The position numbers and the translations under genes are program-made. From Bactrocera neohumeralis (lineage: Eukaryota; Arthropoda; Insecta; Diptera; Tephritidae): a stretch of 64,000 nt of DNA. The DNA is taken from the NCBI RefSeq assembly GCF_024586455.1, contig NW_026089623.1, positions 14,388,236 through 14,452,235 on the forward strand. Direction: 5' to 3'. This document shows positions 55,845 to 64,000 of the stretch, piece after piece (the first letter of the stretch is position 1; each line of letters opens with the position of its first letter). The notes below the pieces were generated by a model. The model was not told where the DNA came from. It saw nothing but the letters and a program-made list of their open reading frames with translations, and ran no database searches.

Positions 55845-55945
55845 TTCGACAAGGAAACCAGGAAGACTTTCGACTGGCGCGCTGTTGCTAACTCGGCTAT
55901 TACCGCATTAGCGGTTTCTACGCCAATAAAGAAGAAGAAGAAGAA
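55845..55945 (+). mobile_element. Solo 3' tail of RTE-like LINE
   Basis: GACTGGCGCGCTGTTGCTAA, then CTCGGCTATTACCGCATTAG and CACGCCAATAAAGAAGAAGAAGAAG-type tail closely match the 3' end of LINE copy d (46873-46945). Only the last 100 bp are present, an extreme 5' truncation. Confidence 0.85.
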
Positions 55946-57160
55946 GGTGTATAATATTGACAACAATTAATATACATAATTTCATAACTTTTAAGAAAGC
56001 TTGTCCATATAATTTCATCACACATTTTTATCATCCCTGAACAAAAGACAAGCTTTATCAAATATTTCTTACTACTGGTGGGGGAAAATAAATGATAGTC
56101 AAGTCTTGTTCTGTGAGAACTATTTCATTCTACGAGAAGTGTTTTATTCTACGAGAACTATTTTGGTCTGATTTTATTTAGAGTTTTCACGTATTTATAT
56201 ACAATTTTAAGAACTATTATTTATGTAGCACATTGTTTATGCTACATGGCATGGGGTTGTTTTCAAGTGCACATGCACATTTGAATTCAATTGCCTAAAT
56301 GCATATCCTAGGCCAATATATTAAGTAAATATGTTTGTTTGTTAATTGTTGAGTGCATACGTATTGCATATAAATGCATACGTACCTCATATCTATGTAT
56401 GTATCCTTATGCGTTTGTTTACATATGTATTTGCTTTGTACTGCCTCAGCATTAGCGAAGATAAGCCTGTTCAATATATTTGAACAATCCCTCATTTTGT
56501 GCTGGTTACATTTATCTTTAATATTGCTCAGATATACTAGAGAACATATTTTCAAGCAATTTTATAAAGAACCGAAAACCATTATATGTAGTTGGAGTAA
56601 CTTTAGGCGAATTACTTGCCTAGCAGGCGCTGTAGCTGGTGTAGCGTGTTAACGACGGCGTTGAGCATCTACTTATGTTGACGATAAGGAGGAGCCCTTA
56701 AGTTAGAGGAAGTGGCCTCGAATGTGATGTGTGGATTATGAGGGACTATAACTCTTCGGCGCTGGGCAATATCACTAGTTGTTCTGACCCTAGTGAGGGC
56801 TGAAAACGGGCTAGCTCGTTTGGGAAATCAATGGGACAGAGGTGGGACTTTTGGCAATAATAGTTAAATCCGACGATCAAACCAAAAATGATAAAATATC
56901 GCCATCTTGTGGAGTACTTCTTTTGAAATGGAAAGCGGCAACATAAAAAAATCAGTCAGAAAGCCTGTAAATTGTAACAAAAATGTTAATTCATGAAATA
57001 AACTTAATGTATATGTTCATAGTAAAAAAGTTTTAGTAAAATCAGTAGAATAATGTTACTGGAAAAAATTTTAATCTTTTCACTATAAACTAATAAATTG
57101 AGTTTATTTCACGAATTTAAAAAGTAGTTTACAGTTTACTGTGCTTTTATGATAATATAT
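55946..57160. other. Gene-free stretch
   Basis: 56590-56880 is less AT-rich and contains a short run of plausible codons (CLAGAVAGVAC) but no family I can name. Rest AT-rich. Confidence 0.4.
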
Positions 57161-57162
57161 GT

Positions 57163-57600
57163 ATGTGGCTGTTGCGGGTTGAAGATGGAGCATATTTTCA
57201 GTGCGTAGATTTGATTGCGCAAACTGCAAGGCGGAGGGCCCTGATCATAAAACTGCTTCCCTTTGGTGGTCTTCACGGCTGCCTATGTGTTTTAAGGCCT
57301 GAAGGTATTTTGAGATGGATCCCGTCATTGCTTATATTATATATAACCCATGTGGATTTATGGTGGAGCTTTCAATCTATACAGACGTGTTCTTGATGCG
57401 CTCCGTGTTTAGCCACACGGACCCCCCTCACAGTATAACACTACCACATCTTCCTTACACACCACATGTTACATTCCACATCACGCGCACACAAATATAA
57501 CCACATCACGCATACAACACACATGAGGACACCATGCCAACTAACAAAAGGGACCGACGGACGGAGCACACTTCCTTTTGATTTCGGACGCCTCCGCGAT
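57163..57600 (+). other. Possible LTR/BEL-related non-coding segment
   Basis: 57403-57560 is CACA-rich (ACCACATCTTCCTTACACACC) and ends with CGGACGGAGCACACTTCCTT; similar CACACC-rich DNA follows BEL copy 2 near 31250-31390. Frame 57163-57396 unrecognised. Confidence 0.3.
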
Positions 57601-57691
57601 CGACGCTTTTCGCCATTTTCCGTTTTTTCACCTACTAATTAATATTCACTAGTAAGTAGAGTGAAAAAGTGCTAAATTATATACCGTTAAA

Positions 57692-59010
57692 ATGTTCTAC
57701 AAAAAAAAAAATAAAACAGATATTCAAAAAAGTACATTAAGTGCAAGTGTTACAAACAATAAACATAACAAATTATACGTGCGAAATAAAAAGAAAAAAA
57801 GCATAAGCGCGGGACAGCCCTCGCAAAAAGGCCATATGCATTCTCTGAATGCCTCATTCCGATTTGCCGACCCTGCGGATTCAGCTCCTACCAACAAACC
57901 AGGCAATGGTGCGAAGGCTGAGTCATCGCAGCGACCAACTGAGCAGCACCATAAGCAGAGCTTACAGACAATAAAAGCAATAGAGAACGGCAGTCAACAA
58001 CGGCCAGCAACAAACGTGACCACACCAACAATTAAGCATGTACCAGTAAGCGCGCAGGCAGCGAAATAAAATATAGTGAGAATATACCAATAAAAAAGAC
58101 CCGTCTGTATAAACTGGCATTGACCGCTACTTTAAGATAAAAAAGGAATGAAGTCCTTTAAAGTCAGCGGTCAATCCTAAGAAATTTCAAGGACGGTGCC
58201 TTTGCAAAAAGGCAATATAGATGAAAAAAAATTCACTCCTACCTTGAGAAGCGTTTTATGGAAATTGTTAAATTTTTGTCGAATAAAAACAAGAAATATT
58301 ATTCTTATCAACTAAAAAGTTCTAAGGGCCTAGTTGTTGTAATATAGATATAGGAAAAGAGTCCGCCGTAGACTCTTGTGAAGTCAAATAAGCATTGGAA
58401 GAATGCGGGTTTGGTTTTAAAATTGGGGTAAATACATTAAAAGAAACAAGATACCAAAATCAATGTTTAAAATTGGATTGTTGCCGAACTCTAATCAACT
58501 TAAAAAAAATTAAACAAATCTATAGTGTATACAATCTGAAATATTTGCTGCATGATAGAGTAACTGTTGAAGAACCACATAAAAGAAACGGTCCAGTACA
58601 ATGTATTAACTACCAAGAATATGGGCATTTACATCCCACTTCCAAATGCACAGTTAGGGCGTAAATAAAAAATGCAGCAATTATGGAGGAAATTACACTT
58701 CCAACTACAGAGGTTTGCATGTATTAAAGCTTTGAAAATGAAGGTTTCACAGGGTATTAAAGCACGCCGTAACCAAATGTTACAAGCTGCCCGTCATCAA
58801 ATTATAGAAATCTCAGATAAAAGTTCAAATTTAATTACATTTAAGAATAATATTATGCAAGGAAGCTATACAAATGTAGAGAAAGGCAACACTGTACAAA
58901 TGCAACTGCCGCAAAATCCTCCAAATGGAAATATTGGCACTATGATTTTAAATCTTACACAGTGTATGACACAATTTATGTCTACCATGCAAAACATGAT
59001 CCAAAATTAA
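57692..59010 (+). pseudogene. jockey-like LINE ORF1 (gag-like)
   Basis: First frame (57692-58069) is a basic, Q/N/S-rich N-terminus. After decayed DNA, frame 58395-58664 carries YNLKYLLHDRVTVEEPHKRN, GPVQCINYQEYGHLHPTSKC, the PRE_C2HC-type region plus the first retroviral-type zinc knuckle, with one expected cysteine replaced by tyrosine (CINYQEYGH). Frame 58672-59010 is the C-terminal part with helical N/Q stretches. By family this is the RNA-binding ORF1 protein of jockey-clade elements. Confidence 0.75.
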
Positions 59011-59025
59011 TTAAATAAGTAAGAA

Positions 59026-60740
59026 ATGAGCGTACTAAATATCTATATATGGAATGCTCAGAGTATTAACCAACATAAATTAGAGATTGTTAGATTTTTG
59101 TCTTAAAAAGTATATAAAAGTAAAGTATGAAAAATAAAAATAATTTCTATATACTGTCCACCTCGTTTTAAAATTGCAGATAGCGAATTTAAAGACTTTT
59201 TGGAACGCTAGGTCAAAGATTTCTAGCAGATAAAGATTACAATGCAAAACACATGTACTGTTAATCCGAAAGGACGACATCTGTACTACACTATTATGAA
59301 TAAGCATAATAACCTAGATATAATATCTCCTGGTAGCCGACATACTGGCCTAGTGATACAAAAAAAATACCAGACTTACTAGATTTTGCTGTAGTCAAAA
59401 ACATAGATACATAGATCGCTTGTGACACCTGTACTAATAAAGTTATACGAACAGCCAAAGATATTTGAGCAAAAAGTTTCTCTAACATCTCATAAAACTA
59501 ACTGGTTGAAGTATAGAAAATATATCAGCAGCCACATCAATATTGATTGCAAAATAAATACAGGAAAAGACATTGATGAAAGTATAAGAGAATTTAATGA
59601 TGTAATAAATACTGCAGTTGTATTGGGAGCACAAAAAAGAAACAATAAACCAGTTAGTTTTAGAAAGATCACTAATAATGAAATAGAACAACTTGTAAAT
59701 GGGAAAAGGCGAGTTAGGCGTGAATGGCAGTTAAGTGGCTCCCCTTCAAGTATGCTACACTCAAAGTTATATAAAGAAAATGTGTCGAAATTCTAGCAAG
59801 CAAAACTCCCTTTGGAAAGTCCAAAAGTCTTTTAATCCACCAGTAGATTCCACCATGCCTCTAAGACAGTTGAATGATAATTAGTCACGAAGTGATGAGA
59901 AAAAGGCAAATTGTTTGGCGAATCACCTAGAAAGAGTATATCAACCTAATTGCCCAAAGAACAACTTTGCCCAATACCGCTAACGAGTCGCTTGTGTCTA
60001 TTAGGACTTTTACTGAAGTTACTAGAACCATAAAAGAGCTAAATCCGGAAAAGGCATCAGGACACGATACTATTGTTCCAAAAATGCTAATTGAGTTACC
60101 AAATATTGCTATCAGGGTGCTCTCCCTGCTCTTTAATGCAACTCTTGGTTTCGGATACTATCCAATTTCGTGAAAGAAGTCGAAGATCATCATGATAGAT
60201 AAACCTGGGAAAGACTTAACACAGCCGTCTTCCTACAGACCAATAAGTCTCTTACCATGTATTTCTAAAATATTTGAAAAAGTGTTACTATCAAAGATGA
60301 CTCTTTTCTTCCACGAAAATAATATAATACCAACGCACCAATTCGGGTTTCGTGCTAAACATGGCACTGTGGAGCAAGTAAATACAATTACCAACGAAAT
60401 CAGGAAAGCATTCGAGCACAGAGATCATGATGAAGGCATGAGGGCCTATTATAGAAAATCAAAACCGTTTTATCTTACGAATTTCATATAACTTTGGAGT
60501 CATATTTAAGAAACAGGAAATCTACCGTTAAAGAGCAGACTTCATATCAGAAGAACGAGCAATAAGGGTTGGTGTACCTCAGAGTAGCGTGCTAGGCCCA
60601 ACTCTGTATATAATATACATATACAGCGGACTTTCCAACAGCTGTTAACTTATTGACATTCACTATTGCGAACGACACTGCTCTAGTAAGCCGTAGCAAA
60701 TGCCCTATCCGAGCATCAAGAGTCTTAGAGCAGCACTTAA
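59026..60740 (+). pseudogene. jockey-like LINE ORF2 (endonuclease, reverse transcriptase)
   Basis: ATG 59026 opens MSVLNIYIWNAQSINQHKLE, the typical start of a jockey endonuclease; the rest of the domain is degraded with a large deletion before 59422. Inter-domain helices at 59422-59796. RT blocks: IKELNPEKASGHDTIVPKML (60033-60090), PSSYRPISLLPCISKIFEKV (60222-60280), THQFGFRAKHGTVEQVN (60336-60386), then ITLESYLRN, VPQGSVLGP-like (60575-60600) and TFTIANDTALVS near 60657-60692, where the catalytic F/Y-A-D-D reads IAND. Several stops. Cut at 60740 by LINE fragment e. Confidence 0.85.
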
Positions 60741-60744
60741 CTTT

Positions 60745-61200
60745 TGTCGTGGTCAGTTTGTGCAAGTTTGTGGGTAGCGTCGAATTTAGTACTACAGATA
60801 ACCATATTTCGGGCCCCGGCGAAGTCGATCAAACTCGATCCATTTGGGGATGTTTCATCGTGGAGGCTACATTTACCGACCGTAGTACCAAAAATTCGCT
60901 GTAACGAGGGCATCAACCAGCTGGGCAGCGGCACCTTCCGAATTAAGGGACCGTACATTTCAGGTGCATGCCCTCAAATCGTAGTCCTTAATTCATTTGC
61001 CACGGTCGTCATCGAAAGGAGGGTCTCTCATCCGAGGCTGGTTGTGTTTTTAAGTAGCGGGTCCCAAACCCAGCGGACAATCCTATGTACGGGATGTTTC
61101 GCCTTATCACTTTATCTCGCCTTCAACCGGATGTCCTTAGGCTACCCAGAGGATACTTGGTCAAAGACCGGAAGTCGTGAGCTGCTTGAGCCATATGTAA
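60745..61200 (-). pseudogene. RTE-like LINE fragment e
   Basis: Minus strand: the endonuclease segment FGTTVGKCSLHDETSPNGSS, LIDFAGARNMVICSTKF (60960-60780) and its 5' flank to about 61200, matching 6000-6990 and 44540-44650. Other parts missing. It interrupts the jockey-like element at 60740; no 3' tail with GAA units, so the boundary may be a deletion or rearrangement rather than target-primed insertion. Confidence 0.75.
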
Positions 61201-61329
61201 AATAATCGTTTCTGGCCACTCCCAAGTGATTGGCGATCAGAGAACTTTCCTCACTTGCGTGAACTTCTGCACATGACTCCACTTACTTCATTCCACAACA
61301 TTTAAAAGACCGGTAGACCAATTTTTTCA

Positions 61330-61600
61330 TGGGAAAGTTACATTTACTCGGAAGGACATAGGAAAACCTAGACAAAGTAACTTAGAAAAATTAGCTCAGA
61401 AACAAAGTAAGGATATCGAATATCATAATAAGAATAAGCAAGAAATAAAAACATATCTATCAGGACAAATATTTGTTAAGAAAAATAGGCGATTGGGAAC
61501 TCAGCTAAGTAAACCCTACAGTAAGAAAATAGTTAAGGAAGACAGAATTAGTACCCTGTTAATTGAAAAAAGACACATAATTCACAAAGGTAGAATGCGT
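61330..61600 (+). pseudogene. gypsy integrase C-terminus
   Basis: The frame YLSGQIFVKKNRRLGTQLSK then STLLIEKRHIIHKGRMRN (about 61455-61605) resembles the integrase tail of errantivirus-type gypsy elements. It is followed by the envelope remnant, in the usual gene order. Confidence 0.6.
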
Positions 61601-61604
61601 AACT

Positions 61605-62360
61605 AATCATGTACTGACATTCTTTTCTATATGTCTGTACTTGTCTGACGGAACATAATGTAGAAAAATGCACAGAGACACTTGACCATATAAAAGCGAC
61701 TACTGAAAGCGAAATAATCCGTAAAAACCATAACTACCATTTCATATTCCTCATAATAACACAAATAAGAGCCCAACTGAATAATCTAAAAATAGAAAAG
61801 AAAATAAAAAGAACAATGAATTTCCTGGGTAGGGCTTGGAAATGGATGTCAGGAAGACCAGAATATGAAGACTACGAAGTAATCTCTAGTAAAATATATA
61901 ATGTCTAGCAAAATAATAATAGCCAGATACTAATAAATAATTTTACAATAGACAAAATTAGTGAAATAACAAATATTACGAATAATATAATCAAAACTAT
62001 ACAAAATTAAAACAATTTAGAAATAGAATCATTCTTAGAGTTCAAATACAAGCTAGAAATAATTAAAGAAGTTTTAAATATTGCATACGCAATACATTGG
62101 GCAAAAGCCAATATAATAAATTTATTTATCTTGTCAAATGAAGAAATAGATATTGCAAAGAAAATAATAGACAATGACGATATCCCATATATAAAACTTG
62201 ATGAAGCTCTCGAATTTTCTGAAATAAAAACTGCTTCTAATGGCAAAATTATAACGTATATTGTAAGCCTCCCAACCTTTGTTAACAAAATTTGTAAAAC
62301 TTTACACCTTGAAGTTGTAAAAATAACACTGTCCAACAGCATTTTTGGAACAGAATAGCG
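61605..62360 (+). pseudogene. gypsy errantivirus-like envelope, N-terminal half, degraded
   Basis: Envelope remnant in several frames. A basic, furin-like stretch and the fusion-peptide-side segment are near 61795-61860, followed by a coiled-coil-like helical region (61880-62060) and a frame ending at 62358. C-terminal half and membrane anchor are absent. Broken by stops and frameshifts; not functional. It belongs to a different family from the envelope at 41690-42470. Confidence 0.65.
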
Positions 62361-62970
62361 ACCCTATAATTCTGAAAAGGTATGTTGAGTAGATCATTTT
62401 TGTAGAACAAACTTATGGTCCAGCACGTCTGAGTTTTTTTTACAGTGGGTCAAAGTTTTCATTTTTTGATCGAAGGGAGCATTATACTATATGAAAAAAA
62501 TGTTGTAAGTTAATGTCTGAGAGAATTCTTATGGTCAGAGTTGCATTGTGGAATTGTATGAGTATTATTTTTGTGGAAGATCTTAACCCTCTAACTGATT
62601 TCTTTATGGGTCAATTTGACCCTTTTTTTGAGAAAATCAAAAAATATCCTTTAAAAAAGGACATTTAAGAATTAAAATATTCTACGAAAATGTTTGGCGG
62701 AAAATTTCAGTGGGGGTCACCAAATACACCATTGTTGTAAATAAAACTCTTTACGATTGATAAAAAAATTACACGCCAACATATACAAAGTAGGTGAAAA
62801 CGTCGTCAAGTTCGGCCGGGCCAAACACTGAGTTCTCGCGTCTAGTCAGCTGTGACTTACAAATTGTGTGTGATAAAATTAAGCATAATTGACTTACTAA
62901 GCAGTACATATCGGGTGTGATTTTTACTAAAATTAATATAAAAAAAAAAACAATTAAAGCTTAAATAAGC
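62361..62970. other. Gene-free stretch upstream of family A copy 2
   Basis: Contains a GGGTCAATTTGACCC palindrome (62608-62622) in a repeat-like context and an A-run near 62940. No gene. Confidence 0.45.
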
Positions 62971-63660
62971 ATGGCGGATTCTGTTTGCAAATTAAGAGAT
63001 TGGTTTTGTTTTATTTGTGGACATTTTACGCACCTTCAAAGCAGAAGAAAGATATTCCCTACAATTGAAGAACCATATTTTCTTTTCTTTGGAATACGAT
63101 GTTTATGTGAAGTTTGGATACCAAAAACTGTATGTACTACTTGCCAAAGTGGTCTTTTGACCTGGTACAAAGGCGGTACTAAGGCGTTGCCATTTTCTGC
63201 GCCTATTGTATGGATTGAATCTGAAAATCACAAATCAGATACATGCTATTTCTGCGTAAATTACAAATTTGGTAGAAGCCAAAGGCACGATACGCGATAA
63301 TGACATACGAAGCAACAAATAATGTCATTTTACCAGAAGTGCGCTGTGAAGGTGTTCCGGTGCCTCAACCGCCTACACATACATTTTCGGCCAATATGAC
63401 ATACGCCAATACAGAAATAACAGCGGCGGTAGAAAACATATCAGATATAAGTTACTTGCCTCCTGGTTGTTTAAACATATGTCCTAATTTGATAGACCAA
63501 GCTTATTTTGAAAATCTTGTAAGAGATTTAGGACTAACAAAAGAGAAAACTGAAATATTATGTTCCAGATTGAAAAACAGGAATTTGATAAAAGCCGATG
63601 TAAAAGTTACATCGCCAAGAAAAAGACACGCCGATTTGGAAAGTTATTTTAAACAAGTAA
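62971..63660 (+). pseudogene. Family A protein, copy 2 (frameshifted, cut by mini-me)
   Basis: ATG 62971 (MADSVCKLRDWFCFICGHFT) begins the cysteine-rich N-terminal module: FCFIC, LCEVWIPKTVCTTC, LPFSAPIVWIESENHKSDTC, YFC. A one-base frameshift near 63270-63300 moves to the second frame (63300-63671), which holds LPEVRCEGVPVPQPP, YLPPGCLNICPNLIDQAYFE, NLVRDLGLTKEKTEILCSRL and ends ADLESYFKQ at 63655, where mini-me copy C begins. The two Cys-x2-Cys pairs in the module are preserved in copy 1 only partly. Better preserved than copy 1 and on the opposite strand. I do not know a function; Cys spacing suggests zinc binding. Confidence 0.65.
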
Positions 63661-64000
63661 GGAAGGGCTAAGTTCGGGTGTCACCGAACATTTTATACTC
63701 TCGCATGATAAAGTGATAATCGAGATTTCATTATACGTCATTTACATATTTTTCAAATACCGTATTTTTGTAAAGTTTTAGCTATCATCATTGGTTCCTA
63801 ATGTACTATATATTATACAGAAAAGGCATCAGATGGAATTCAAAATAGCGTTATATTGGAAGAGGGCGTGGTTGTGAACCGATTTCACCCATATTTCGTA
63901 CATGTCATCAGGGTGTTAAGAAAATGTTATATACCGAATTTCATTGAAATCGGTCTAGCAGTTCCTGAGATATGGTTTTTGGTCCATAAGTGGGTGAGGC
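63651..64000 (+). mobile_element. mini-me / DINE-1-like repeat, copy C (runs off window)
   Basis: Starts AAACAAGTAAGGAAGGGCTA and follows copy B almost base for base (53298-53640), including GTTCGGGTGTCACCGAAC. Lies directly after the last family A codon, interrupting it. Confidence 0.9.

Noticed and set aside
63300..63671. Independent second gene with its own ATG overlapping the stop at 63300
   Set aside because: ATGA overlap resembles translational coupling, but copy 1 and the domain order show the two frames are one protein broken by a frameshift.

Overview
The window looks like repeat-dense, intergenic or intronic chromatin of a higher fly, most probably a tephritid fruit fly. The support is the AT-rich, CATA/TACA-peppered background, microsatellite-bearing mini-me/DINE-1-like repeats, BEL/Pao, 17.6-like gypsy, jockey-like and RTE-like retroelements, mariner, hAT and Helitron pieces; the species assignment is inference. 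I see no rRNA, tRNA, CRISPR array or bacterial-type operon. Almost every open reading frame is a broken transposable-element gene. The only candidate host coding sequence is one short terminal exon (about 54412-54767). A run of exactly 100 N (17930-18029) is a scaffold join of unknown size.

Layout. 1-2590: background, a mini-me copy and a BEL-like leader. 2592-5350: BEL copy 1 with large internal deletions, then a mariner C-terminus. 5935-10640: an RTE-like LINE fragment (minus, with a 138-bp tandem duplication), a hAT remnant of the ZMYM1-like type, and a second LINE copy. 11329-12204: a Helitron-like element carrying a mariner transposase fragment. 12322-17528: a 51-bp minisatellite and gypsy copy 1. 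17529-17860: a mariner remnant, then the gap. 18030-19917: a second Helitron/mariner element inside a minus-strand gypsy gag, with leader and LTR end. 20100-31860: BEL copy 2, split by about 4.2 kb that includes a third Helitron/mariner element, and with a 520-bp repeat inserted in its reverse transcriptase. 32087-35081: two related terminal-inverted-repeat elements flanked by TTAA, plus a foldback. 35735-36760: 5'-truncated LINE. 36950-42941: a complete-length 17.6/297-like gypsy with both LTRs, lying inside a DINE-like repeat. 44346-46945: the longest RTE-like LINE. 47944-52090: two minus-strand protein families I call A and B. 53298-54767: mini-me copy B and the host exon. 57600-60740: jockey-like LINE. 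60745-61200: LINE fragment. 61330-62360: gypsy integrase/envelope remnant. 62971-63660: a second family A copy cut by mini-me copy C, which runs off the window.

The most interesting region is 47944-52090. Family B has motifs that, from memory, line up in order with the RAG1/Transib-type recombinase core (a Cys-x2-Cys followed by Ala-Thr, then a Gly-Asn-x-Ser/Ala-Arg-Lys segment, then a His-Lys block), but the frame ends before the expected last catalytic glutamate. Family A is an unnamed arthropod protein with an N-terminal cysteine-rich module and a CCFLCEWDSRAR block; a second copy lies at 62971. Whether A and B formed one mobile system is a hypothesis. The second notable signal is the three Helitron-like elements that all carry the same mariner transposase fragment in antisense.
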